DNA of 45,862 bases. Source: a virus. Positions 28,408 to 36,382 of this stretch are shown here, piece after piece. The DNA lies in the IMG/VR virus record IMGVR_UViG_3300042447_000565, positions 1-45,862 of that record; one strand, written 5' to 3'. The notes below the pieces were generated by a model that saw only the letters and a program-made list of their open reading frames with translations, was not told the DNA's origin and ran no database searches. Position numbers and translations under genes: made by a program. Each line of letters starts with the position of its first letter. Position 1 is the stretch's first letter.

Positions 28408-29481
28408 ATGGAAACAAAGGATATAAGTGTCCTATCAGTAGATAGGGTTAAAGGAATAGTTAATTCTGCTTTACTTAAGTTCTTTGGTAATGATCCTCAA
28501 AGATTAAAAATCTATCAAGGGGGCAACAGACTAAACTTCTGTTGCCCTTATTGTGGAGACTCCAAAGACGCTAAGAAAAAAAGAGGAAATCTTTATGTCG
28601 ATACATTAACATATAAATGTTATAATGGTGGATGTGCGGTCTTCAAAAATCTAAATCAATTTACTAGAGATTTTGAAATCAACGGAATGCTTTCCACTGA
28701 TGAAATTGCAGAGATAGCAGAGATATCTAGAAATTCGACTATAAGGAAAAAAATAAGAAATTCTTTAGATTACTTTTTTTCTGAAAATTACAAAGATATA
28801 CTTGTTGGTAGAGAGGAATTTAAACATGCATTAAATCTTCTAGAAGTGAAAGGAACATACGGAGAGAAATGGTTAATCGAAAGAAATCATGTACCCGATA
28901 ATAAATTCCTATGGGATCCTAAAAGAAGGAACTTATATCTCCTGAATCTATCCGGAGATGAAACAAAGATACTTGGTCTACAGATTAGGCCTATAGTAAA
29001 AAAGAATAGTGGAAGTAAATACTACACTTACAAGCTTAGTGGTATTTACAAAAATCTCCTAAAAGAAACAAACCCCGAAATTATATTAAAAGCCGAAGAA
29101 GTTGATCCAATATCTAGCGTTTTTGGATTCTCTACTGTGGATCTAGATTCAATGATAACAACTTTTGAAGGTCCTTTAGATGCTTGGCTTTGTCCTAATG
29201 CAATAGCATTATGTTCTATAAATAATCCTTTTCCTTTTGATGTAACAAACAAAAGATGGTTATTAGATAGCGATGAGGTTGGGAGACAAAAAGCCAGAGA
29301 ATTTTTGGAAGCGGGCGAGGAAGTTTTTCTATGGGGAAAATTTATAAAAGAATGTGAATTACCAGAAAGGGATAAATGGGATTTAAACGATGTGGTTAAT
29401 TATGTAAGATCCACAGGAAAGAAGATCAAAAGATTAGATAATTACTTTTCTGTTGATAAATGGGATATTATAGATATATGA
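28408..29481 (+). CDS. 61: DnaG/gp61-like DNA primase
   Basis: A 357-residue primase, close in length to T4 gp61 (342). An N-terminal zinc ribbon has CCPYC (C46, C49) and CYNGGC (C71, C76). The Toprim domain follows, with TTFEGPLDAWL near 250-258 giving the catalytic Glu and WLLDSDEVGRQKA near 282-294 giving the Asp pair and Gly. It makes RNA primers for lagging-strand synthesis, normally together with the gp41 helicase, which is not in this window. It starts 13 bases after gp32, and its stop overlaps the next small ORF in an ATGA arrangement. A strong GC hairpin lies within the zinc-ribbon codons (28521-28547). Confidence 0.9.
   Translation: METKDISVLSVDRVKGIVNSALLKFFGNDPQRLKIYQGGNRLNFCCPYCGDSKDAKKKRGNLYVDTLTYKCYNGGCAVFKNLNQFTRDFEINGMLSTDEIAEIAEISRNSTIRKKIRNSLDYFFSENYKDILVGREEFKHALNLLEVKGTYGEKWLIERNHVPDNKFLWDPKRRNLYLLNLSGDETKILGLQIRPIVKKNSGSKYYTYKLSGIYKNLLKETNPEIILKAEEVDPISSVFGFSTVDLDSMITTFEGPLDAWLCPNAIALCSINNPFPFDVTNKRWLLDSDEVGRQKAREFLEAGEEVFLWGKFIKECELPERDKWDLNDVVNYVRSTGKKIKRLDNYFSVDKWDIIDI
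28521..28547 (+). other. Strong 9-bp hairpin inside primase coding sequence
   Basis: GGGCAACAG at 28521-28529 pairs perfectly with CTGTTGCCC at 28539-28547 across a 9-base loop. This is unusually GC-rich and stable for this AT-rich genome. It lies about 115 bases into the primase gene and about 130 bases after the gp32 stop. No U-tract follows, so it is not a simple terminator; an mRNA processing or stability element is possible. Confidence 0.5.
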
Positions 29482-29663
29482 AATATAAAAAGAACAACAA
29501 CAAATTTAAGTTCCCTGTAGATATAAAAGGTGATTTAGATGTTCCCGATTTTGATATATCTGATAATTTTTCCACAGAGATAGTAAAGAATAAGATAGAC
29601 TCGGAAGTTAAAGAGATATCAAAAAATAAGAAAAAGAAATGTCAGAGCAACAACCTAATGTAG
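29478..29663 (+). CDS. Small lysine-rich protein, 61 residues
   Basis: Unrecognised. I chose the ATG at 29478 because it gives a 4-base ATGA overlap with the primase stop; an earlier in-frame ATG at 29460 would lie inside the primase gene. The product is very hydrophilic, basic at both ends and acidic in the middle (DLDVPDFDISDNF). Its end overlaps the uvsY-like start by 25 bases, indicating translational coupling in the operon. A small replication accessory protein is possible. Confidence 0.55.
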   Translation: MKYKKNNNKFKFPVDIKGDLDVPDFDISDNFSTEIVKNKIDSEVKEISKNKKKKCQSNNLM

Positions 29664-30106
29664 AGAAGAAAGATTTCGATAAAGGATTTCAAATAGAAAG
29701 AGAAGAATGGACAGAAAAAATTAGAGAACTTTCTATTAGAATGAAAAATATTAGAGAACTTGCAGATGTGCAGGTAGATCTTTATTATAATAGACAGATA
29801 TTATTAGAATACTCTGCTAAGTTGGGTCAGGTAATGAGCAAGCTTAATGCTAAATTTAGAAAAGATAAGTCTAATAGATTAAAATACTATTCTGAAATGT
29901 CTCAAGTAAAATATGGGGCTAATGAAAAAACCCCTTTAATAGAAGGGGATCTTTCTGAATTAAAAGAAAGAATGGATCTTGTTGATGGACAAATATCTTT
30001 CCTTAACGAGACTATGAAAACTGTCGATCACATGCTTTATGGTGTGAAATCAAGAATATCTTTAGAGGAATATTTAAGATCAGGAGCGGTTAAAAATAAC
30101 TATTAA
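29639..30106 (+). CDS. uvsY: UvsY-like recombination mediator
   Basis: A 155-residue, mainly helical protein whose layout follows T4 UvsY (137 residues): a central basic stretch ending in RLKYYSEM (T4 has a similar R-L-D-Y-Y element), then an acidic segment SELKERMDLVDGQISFLNETMKTVDHMLYGVKSR that parallels the UvsY region ending A-L-D-x-I-K-S-R. UvsY loads the UvsX recombinase onto gp32-coated single-stranded DNA. Its place in the same operon as gp32 and directly before UvsW supports the call, since uvsY and uvsW are close neighbours in T4. No UvsX gene is in the window. Similarity is in pattern rather than long identity, so confidence is moderate. Confidence 0.68.
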   Translation: MSEQQPNVEKKDFDKGFQIEREEWTEKIRELSIRMKNIRELADVQVDLYYNRQILLEYSAKLGQVMSKLNAKFRKDKSNRLKYYSEMSQVKYGANEKTPLIEGDLSELKERMDLVDGQISFLNETMKTVDHMLYGVKSRISLEEYLRSGAVKNNY

Positions 30107-30108
30107 TA

Positions 30109-31650
30109 ATGTTAAAATTTGTAGTAAGTGAAGATAGAAATTGGTTAAGTCTTATAGATTACGAAGAGGAATTTGAAAGAAAACAGATTGATATATCTTT
30201 AACTAGAAAAATACATAATCATTATTTTCATCCATTAGTTAAGAAAAAACATTGGGACGGAGCAATATGCTTTGTTGATAAAAGGTTACCTATTTGGAGA
30301 GTGCCTTCTGGACTTTGGTCTGAGGTATACCAGATATGCGAAAAATATAAAATAGAGGTAGAAATAAACGGACTAGAAAGAATCATCGATAATTCTTTTA
30401 CCTTAGAAAAATACACTGAATGGTGTAATAAATTCTTTAAGGGGGGTGTCGGAGGGGATCCTGAAAAAATACCTAGGGATTACCAAATAGAAACAGCATG
30501 GAAGATTATAAAATTTAAACTTTCTGTTTCCGAGGTAGCAACAAGTTCTGGTAAGACCCTAATCGCTTTTATGGTAATGGCTTATCTTAAGGAGGTTTTA
30601 AAGGTGAAAAAATTCCTTATGGTAGTTCCTAACACCAATCTAGTTATACAAGGATCTGAAGATTTTGAAGAATATGGTCTAGAGAAATTAGAAGACTGCG
30701 AGATACAACAAATTCATGGATCTAATAAGAAAAAGATCTCTGGTGGATTAATGATAGGTACATATCAATCTTTAGTTAAAATGGATCCTGAATTTTTTGA
30801 TGATGTGGAAGCTGTATTTGTAGATGAATGTCACCAAGCTCAAAGTGCATCTATTAAAAAGGTAGTTGCATTATGTAAAGACTCTAAATGGAGATTTGGG
30901 CTATCTGGAACATTAGCTAATAAAAATACTGCAGAGTATTTAACTATACAACAATTTCTTGGACCTTTAATTATGGAGATTTCTCCAAAGTTTTTATTTG
31001 ATAACAAATATGCTACTCCTGTTTCTATTAAGATAGTTAAAATGGATTGGATGGACGAGGAAGTTAAAGAGAAGCTTGCTACATTAAAAGAAACTAAAAA
31101 TGAGATGGAGGGTAACGAGCTTTTTAATCTAGAAAGAAAGCTTGTTGTTAATTCTGACAAGAGACTTAATTATATTATAAATTTTGTTCTTAAAACATCA
31201 AAGAATTCTCTTTTACTTTTTCAATCTGTTGGCGAGGGATATGGTAAAAGAATATATGACGGAATAAGAGAAGGGTCTAATGATAGAGAGGTTTATTATA
31301 TAGACGGTGACACTGCTCCTGATAAAAGAGATATTTTCACTAAAAGAATGGAAGAAGGTATTAATAAAGTAATGGTTGCTTCTTTTGGCACTATGTCTAC
31401 TGGTATATCTGTTAAAAATATACACAATATATTTCTTATTGAATCATATAAATCTGAAGTACTGATTAAGCAGAGTTTAGGTAGGGGGATGAGACTATTT
31501 GATGGTAAAGAGAAAGTTAATATTATAGACTTTGTTGATGACTTCTCTTTTGGTGGAAAAGACAACTATTTGCTTAAACATTCTAAGGAAAGAATTGAAA
31601 TTTATAAAAAAGAGCAATTTGAATACAAGATATATGAGATCAAAATTTAG
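30109..31650 (+). CDS. uvsW: UvsW-like superfamily 2 helicase
   Basis: A 513-residue helicase, matching the T4 UvsW length (503). It has an N-terminal substrate-recognition region (1-115), then PRDYQIETAW (Q motif), Walker A ATSSGKT, DECH box in VFVDECHQA, SGTLAN (motif III), a C-terminal RecA domain with LLLFQSVGEGYGKRI (motif IV), STGISVKNIHNIFLIES (motif V) and QSLGRGMRL (motif VI). UvsW unwinds branched DNA and R-loops, switching replication from origins to recombination. It starts 2 bases after the uvsY-like stop and is the last gene of this operon; a promoter-like motif follows at 31657. Confidence 0.93.
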   Translation: MLKFVVSEDRNWLSLIDYEEEFERKQIDISLTRKIHNHYFHPLVKKKHWDGAICFVDKRLPIWRVPSGLWSEVYQICEKYKIEVEINGLERIIDNSFTLEKYTEWCNKFFKGGVGGDPEKIPRDYQIETAWKIIKFKLSVSEVATSSGKTLIAFMVMAYLKEVLKVKKFLMVVPNTNLVIQGSEDFEEYGLEKLEDCEIQQIHGSNKKKISGGLMIGTYQSLVKMDPEFFDDVEAVFVDECHQAQSASIKKVVALCKDSKWRFGLSGTLANKNTAEYLTIQQFLGPLIMEISPKFLFDNKYATPVSIKIVKMDWMDEEVKEKLATLKETKNEMEGNELFNLERKLVVNSDKRLNYIINFVLKTSKNSLLLFQSVGEGYGKRIYDGIREGSNDREVYYIDGDTAPDKRDIFTKRMEEGINKVMVASFGTMSTGISVKNIHNIFLIESYKSEVLIKQSLGRGMRLFDGKEKVNIIDFVDDFSFGGKDNYLLKHSKERIEIYKKEQFEYKIYEIKI

Positions 31651-31656
31651 AATTCG

Positions 31657-31665
31657 GATATATAA
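31657..31665 (+). promoter_or_regulatory. GATATATAA motif before accessory block
   Basis: GATATATAA lies in the 34-base gap after uvsW and 19 bases before the ATG at 31685. Its position matches the other copies at 7731, 20018, 37372 and 45490. The T4 late promoter is similar in base content. A new transcription unit starting here is inferred. Confidence 0.42.
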
Positions 31666-31684
31666 AAGAAATAATTAAATCTCA

Positions 31685-32284
31685 ATGAGAAACATCAAAG
31701 AATATAGAGATTTCTGTATTAATGAATCTGAAGAATTATTCTTTAGCAGACACTTAGGAAATGATGCTAAGACATATGGTGATAGGGCTAAAAATCATTA
31801 TAACCTACCTGAAGATGCTAGTATATTACAAAAAACTCAAAGGTTCTTTGGGTACATCGAAGACAAGCTAAACAATATTGCACAAGCAGGACAAGATATA
31901 ACAAGACAAAATAGAGCTGTTAGAGGCGGGGGTTTAAATACTGGATATGAAATGTTATTCGGTCTTCCGGCTATTGTACCAGGAGTACTTAAAAGAGTAT
32001 TCGGACCTACTAAATATGAGATTTCTAAAAGAGTACCAGCTAAGGATGAAGATGTAGATGTTGAGTTCATGAGACACACAAATGAGGATTTTGCTAAAAA
32101 TGAACTACCGAACATTAAAACTGAGCAACAATTAGAAGATAATATCACCGAGCTTTATCAAAAAGCTCAGGTTAATAAAGGACAGGTACCTGCTCTAGAT
32201 GATATAGGAATGAATAGAGCTTACCTTTATTATACAAAACAAAAAAATCCTAATCAACCTATATTCCAACCAAATAACGCATAA
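31685..32284 (+). CDS. Unknown 199-residue protein with capsid-targeting-like N-terminus
   Basis: Family not recognised. The N-terminus MRNIKEYRDFCINE matches the shared peptide and ends I-N-E followed by Ser, like a prohead-protease site. The rest is charged and mostly helical, with a Gly/Pro-containing hydrophobic segment GYEMLFGLPAIVPGVLKRVFG around 98-118 that might insert in or touch a membrane. The C-terminus is polar (KQKNPNQPIFQPNNA). It heads the accessory block, after its own promoter-like motif, and is followed 4 bases later by the next gene. Packaging into the head is inference from the N-terminal peptide. Confidence 0.7.
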   Translation: MRNIKEYRDFCINESEELFFSRHLGNDAKTYGDRAKNHYNLPEDASILQKTQRFFGYIEDKLNNIAQAGQDITRQNRAVRGGGLNTGYEMLFGLPAIVPGVLKRVFGPTKYEISKRVPAKDEDVDVEFMRHTNEDFAKNELPNIKTEQQLEDNITELYQKAQVNKGQVPALDDIGMNRAYLYYTKQKNPNQPIFQPNNA

Positions 32285-32288
32285 AAAA

Positions 32289-33041
32289 ATGAAAAAATTC
32301 TCTTTAGTAATAGAAAAGAAAAGACAAGACTTAAAAGAAGCAGAACTTGTAACTGAAAGAAATCAGTATTTAGATTTCTCTAAGAAGTACAATAAAGAAC
32401 ATGGTGTTTCTGGACCTTTTGATAAAAAATTCAAAGGTGATGAAAAATCACAGGAAGAGTACATGCAAGGTCTTTCAATGGCTTGGGACGAGTACAAGAA
32501 AAAGAAAGGTATTAAACTTAAATCTAATAGCAAAGACTTTGCTTTCAAAAAGAAAATGAATGAGTCTAAATCTTCTGATATGGCTAAGCAGATGATCGGT
32601 GATGGCGGAGATCCTAACTATCATTTTGTTACTATGTGTGACGATTACATGTTTGAGAAAGAAGATGCTATGATGAATTATAGTAAAGAGCCAATGTCTG
32701 CTCCTTTAAAGATCAAAACCACACCGGATTTTGGAATCTATACATTCGGTCCTTTTATGAATATAGAAGAATCAAAAATGTTTGCTGAAAGCATCGAATT
32801 AGATGAGATCAACGGACCAAGAATGGTAACTATACAAGACAGAAAAAATGGTGAAGTATTCTCTAAATTCTTATCATGTAAAATGCAACCAGTTTGGGAC
32901 GAGCATATTGAAGAGCATGTAGGAAGCATGGAAGATGAAGAAGACGAAGAAGAGGAAGAAGATCCTAACATGGAATACACTTATGGTGATGAAGATGAAG
33001 GTACTGACGATGTAGTTTACGATGAGGATGAGGAGGAATAA
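32289..33041 (+). CDS. Unknown protein with very acidic C-terminal tail, 250 residues
   Basis: Family not recognised. The N-terminus MKKFSLVIE is basic/hydrophobic and ends in V-I-E, a shorter variant of the shared peptide. Residues 1-95 are charged and helical. A globular middle region (about 105-210) contains MCDDYMFEKEDAMM and FGIYTFGPFMNIEES. The last about 40 residues are almost entirely Asp/Glu (MEDEEDEEEEEDPNMEY, then DVVYDEDEEE). Such tails can mimic DNA or bind basic proteins. It has an A-rich leader (AAAAAAATG) typical of this genome and lies 4 bases after the preceding gene. Confidence 0.7.
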   Translation: MKKFSLVIEKKRQDLKEAELVTERNQYLDFSKKYNKEHGVSGPFDKKFKGDEKSQEEYMQGLSMAWDEYKKKKGIKLKSNSKDFAFKKKMNESKSSDMAKQMIGDGGDPNYHFVTMCDDYMFEKEDAMMNYSKEPMSAPLKIKTTPDFGIYTFGPFMNIEESKMFAESIELDEINGPRMVTIQDRKNGEVFSKFLSCKMQPVWDEHIEEHVGSMEDEEDEEEEEDPNMEYTYGDEDEGTDDVVYDEDEEE

Positions 33042-33043
33042 AA

Positions 33044-33490
33044 ATGATGAATCAATTACAAAGTCAAGCTCTATATCCAGTACTGCAACACTATACTGGT
33101 GAAAAGATAACTTCAATATCTGTTCTTGATGATCATAATCTTATTTTTAATACTTTCATTGGTGATGATGGTTTTGTTAATCAGAACACAGATGGAGATT
33201 GGGAAATAATAATAGAAAACAAAATTGTCTATACAATAGAGAAGGATGTTTTTGAGGTTCTTGTAAAACCAAGTAGAAAAAGTTCATTAGAGAATTACGT
33301 TGGTATTCTTAATGATCTTTTTAATGATAAAAAAATAAGCAATAGATCAAGGATATTGGTTTTTAATATCCTCCTATTTCTAGAAGAATATATAATAAAC
33401 TCAGACTTTCTTCCAAAGAAGAATTTAAGAGTTGGTCCTTTTAGTATTTTTAATTACAAGGGGAATAAATTTGTTTACTGTTTAAATTAA
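33044..33490 (+). CDS. Unknown protein, 148 residues
   Basis: Family not recognised. A mixed alpha/beta composition with no cysteine-rich, membrane or nucleotide-binding motif that I can name. It starts 2 bases after the acidic-tail protein (two adjacent ATG codons, either could be used) and ends 3 bases before the nucleotidyltransferase fusion, so it is part of the same operon. A perfect 8-bp hairpin at 33350-33372 lies in its coding sequence. Confidence 0.65.
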   Translation: MMNQLQSQALYPVLQHYTGEKITSISVLDDHNLIFNTFIGDDGFVNQNTDGDWEIIIENKIVYTIEKDVFEVLVKPSRKSSLENYVGILNDLFNDKKISNRSRILVFNILLFLEEYIINSDFLPKKNLRVGPFSIFNYKGNKFVYCLN

Positions 33491-33493
33491 AAA

Positions 33494-35527
33494 ATGTCTG
33501 GAATAAAATATTTAGCCGATATCTACGAAAAAAAAGGAAAGGATTTTATAGAAAAACTTTTCAGCCAGGAACTTAGTGTTACTGAGAATCTTGATGGATC
33601 ATCTTTTTCTTTCGAAAAAGATTTTACTGGTGACAATATTTCTTTTTATAAAAAAGATCAGGAAAATCCTATAACTAAAGTTGATAGGATATTAATGAGA
33701 TACTACGATAAGCCTATAAATTATATAGATTCCCTTCCGGAGTCAGTAAAAGCTGAGATACCAAAAGGATGGAGATTTGGTATGGCTTATTTTCCTAATA
33801 CAAAGCCAGTAAGAATTGAATATGAAAGACTTCCAAAAAATCATTTAATTCTAACACATATTCTTGTAAGGGACGAATTTGGCGAAACCACAAGAACTAT
33901 ACAGGAGAAAGACGAACTAGATGAATGGGCAGATAAGCTCGGAGTAGAAAAAGCACCTATTATTTTCCAAGGAAAATTAAACGACGATCAGAAAATGTCT
34001 ATTATGGATTTTTTATCAACTCCATTAATGGATTTAAAAACACGTTTCAAGACTGAAAGTTTTTCTAAGTATCTAATATCTTTATTAAATCCAGAAATAA
34101 TTAAGACCACTTTAGGTAAGGATTTACAAGGAGAGATAGACTCCTTGGTTTTTAGATTCGAGGAAGATGGTAAGGAAGATGTTGTTTTAGCTAAAATGGT
34201 TGATCCAGTTTTTTATGAAATAACAAGAGATAGAAAAGTTACAAGGTCTTCTTACTTCCCTAGCGACATTTATTCTCTTTGTCTAATAGATATTATGAAT
34301 TTCATATTAGAAAGAGGTGTAGAGAGCTTTAGCGCAGAAGGAACTGAGCCTGAGGAGAGGTATATTAATTTTGTATTCTCCGTTTTTAAAACTTTTTCGT
34401 ACGAAGAGGGAGAAAGATATATTGGTGCAGACTTTGATAAACCTGAGTATCTTAAATCTGAAAACTTTGACATTAATAAGGAACTAATAGTCGATAAAGA
34501 TGTTGTTGAGTATTTAGATAAAGATGAAGTTTATTGTGATATCCTCCAAATGGTATTAAATTCATTTAGAAAATTCAAAAGAAAACCTCATGGGTTTTTC
34601 ACTGAGGGTCTAATAGAACAATTCAATCTTCTTGTTGAAGAGATAGCTGATTATATAAATGCTAAAAGAAAAGATAGGATAGAAGAATCTTTAGGAGTTC
34701 CCACATTTGTTTGGTTTAAAAAAACAGGAAGTAGATTTAAAATCACTGACGATGAATCTTTAGAAGATGAAATAGATTTAGATTCTATTATAGAAAATAC
34801 AGTATTTAATGAGTCTGATCTATTATCCGAATCATTAAATGATATCAATGAAAAAGATGACGAATCTATTGAAGAATTAAAAAAATCCGAAGATGACGCA
34901 TCTGAGTTCTTTTCATTTAAAGATTTTAAAAAAGTGGTATCAACTCATAAAGAGAAAAAGAAAACAAAAATATTAAATGAGGAAAACCAAAAAGTTAATT
35001 TAATAATTGGTAAATTCCAGCCATTTAATAACGGACACCTTAAAATGTGTACAAGACTTAAAAAAGAAAATGACCTCCCCGTTTTTCTTTGTGTAGTTCA
35101 TCCAGGAGGAGAAACTTCATCTAAAAAATACCCTTTTTCCGAAGAGGCTATTAAGAAGTCTATAGGATCTTTAACAGCAGAAAATGATAAATTATTTGCT
35201 GGTTATAAAATAGTTCCTACTGATCTTTTAGAAGATGCTATTAAATCTATTGCAGAGAATGTAAATCCTATATCAGTTTGTATAGGAGAGAAAGACTTCG
35301 AGAATATGGTTTTACAAAGAGACTGGGTTAGAAATAAATACGATCTTAATGGAAATGATATTGAAATATTTAAAACTCCATATTGGTCTAATAATGAAGA
35401 GATAAGATCGTATATACAAAATACAGATTTCCAGAAATTCAAAAATAAAGTACCTAAATCTATTGCTGTTCTTTTTAATGAGTTTGTAAAGGAAATTCAA
35501 GAATCTTCTAATGAAGATAATATATAA
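33494..35527 (+). CDS. Ligase-like domain fused to cytidylyltransferase-fold (NMN adenylyltransferase-like) domain
   Basis: A 677-residue two-enzyme fusion. The N-terminal part (about 20-245) has the order of ATP-dependent RNA/DNA ligases: VTENLDGSSFSF at the motif I position, WRFGMAYFPNTKPVRIEYE near 92-110 and GEIDSLVFRF near 213 like motif IV, then LAKMVDP like motif V. Motif I is K-x-D-G in active ligases; here it reads N32-L-D-G, so the adenylated lysine is missing. The C-terminal part (about 500-677) has GKFQPFNNGHL at 506-516, a variant of the GxFxPxHxGH signature (N for the first His), then HPGGETSSKK and WSNNEEIRSYI like the second nucleotide-binding motif. NAD-related or RNA-related nucleotide transfer is likely; the substrate is unknown. 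Confidence 0.72.
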   Translation: MSGIKYLADIYEKKGKDFIEKLFSQELSVTENLDGSSFSFEKDFTGDNISFYKKDQENPITKVDRILMRYYDKPINYIDSLPESVKAEIPKGWRFGMAYFPNTKPVRIEYERLPKNHLILTHILVRDEFGETTRTIQEKDELDEWADKLGVEKAPIIFQGKLNDDQKMSIMDFLSTPLMDLKTRFKTESFSKYLISLLNPEIIKTTLGKDLQGEIDSLVFRFEEDGKEDVVLAKMVDPVFYEITRDRKVTRSSYFPSDIYSLCLIDIMNFILERGVESFSAEGTEPEERYINFVFSVFKTFSYEEGERYIGADFDKPEYLKSENFDINKELIVDKDVVEYLDKDEVYCDILQMVLNSFRKFKRKPHGFFTEGLIEQFNLLVEEIADYINAKRKDRIEESLGVPTFVWFKKTGSRFKITDDESLEDEIDLDSIIENTVFNESDLLSESLNDINEKDDESIEELKKSEDDASEFFSFKDFKKVVSTHKEKKKTKILNEENQKVNLIIGKFQPFNNGHLKMCTRLKKENDLPVFLCVVHPGGETSSKKYPFSEEAIKKSIGSLTAENDKLFAGYKIVPTDLLEDAIKSIAENVNPISVCIGEKDFENMVLQRDWVRNKYDLNGNDIEIFKTPYWSNNEEIRSYIQNTDFQKFKNKVPKSIAVLFNEFVKEIQESSNEDNI

Positions 35528-35536
35528 TTAAAAAAA

Positions 35537-36373
35537 ATGAAGAAGATATTAAGCTTTAAAGATTTTTCACTATACGAATATCAAAAATTTGACAACTCAC
35601 TATACAATAAAATTAACGAAGCTACATTTACGGACGAGGTGGAGAAAAGAAAATATGATCCGGTAGCTTTCAAAAAAATGAGGGCTGCAGTTTTCTTTCT
35701 AAACGCACAATATCCTTTCTTTGGAGGTCTTTTGTCTAGATTAATCATTAGAGAAAATAGAGGTATAAAAACAATGTGTACTGATGGAGTAAGTATTCAC
35801 TACAGCCCAGGATTTGTACATGAACATACTGATGATGAAATAATGTGGGTAATAGCCCATGAGGTTTTACATTGTGCTTTATTACATTTCCTAAGAATGC
35901 CAGGAAAGGATTCTAAAACAGTAAGTATATGGAATTATGCTACAGATTATGCTTTAAATCAGATGCTTACACCAGTCGATGAATCAAATCCAGGTAATCC
36001 TAAGCCTAGCGAAAAGAGAGGAGACTCTATAGGTAAAATGCCAAAGGGAGCATTATATCCTGGATGTGGAAGAGTTTCTTACGATAAAGAATTTGTTGGA
36101 TTATCTGCTGATAGCATTTATGGTATTTTAATTAAAAATGGATTTCAACCAGATCCGGAAGATTCGCAAGCTGTTAATCCTCCACCACCTCCACCACCAC
36201 CAGCTCCTCCACAGATACCTGTAGTCGGAGATATTATATTCGACCCAGCTAGTGGTAACTACGGTGTGGTAAATAGCGTAGATGAAGATAATGATTCAGT
36301 GGATTATGATCCTATACCAAAATCTAAGGTTCCTGAATATATTAGAAAAAAATACGAGCAAGACAATTTATAA
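35537..36373 (+). CDS. Putative metallopeptidase of the VWA-associated (DUF2201 N-terminal) type
   Basis: A 278-residue protein with a zinc-binding HEVLHCALLH motif (H108, E109, H112, H117) and a downstream WNYATDYALN (D137), the pattern of the putative metallopeptidase domain found with VWA-like domains in bacteria. In cellular homologues both domains are often in one protein; here the VWA part is the next gene. A run of eight prolines (215-222) separates this domain from a small C-terminal beta region (DIIFDPASGNYGVVNSV). The N-terminus MKKILSFKDF resembles the shared capsid-targeting-like peptide, with K-I-N-E at 25-28 as a possible cleavage site. It is 9 bases upstream of the VWA gene and in the same operon as MoxR. 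Confidence 0.78.
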   Translation: MKKILSFKDFSLYEYQKFDNSLYNKINEATFTDEVEKRKYDPVAFKKMRAAVFFLNAQYPFFGGLLSRLIIRENRGIKTMCTDGVSIHYSPGFVHEHTDDEIMWVIAHEVLHCALLHFLRMPGKDSKTVSIWNYATDYALNQMLTPVDESNPGNPKPSEKRGDSIGKMPKGALYPGCGRVSYDKEFVGLSADSIYGILIKNGFQPDPEDSQAVNPPPPPPPPAPPQIPVVGDIIFDPASGNYGVVNSVDEDNDSVDYDPIPKSKVPEYIRKKYEQDNL

Positions 36374-36382
36374 AATCGTAAT

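Noticed and set aside
29460-29477. Longer start for the small lysine-rich gene
   Set aside because: It would lie inside the primase coding region; the ATGA overlap at 29478 is the more natural start.
33350-33372. AGGATATT...AATATCCT hairpin in the gene at 33044
   Set aside because: Lies in the middle of a coding sequence, is A/T-rich and has no T-run; no reason to assign a function.
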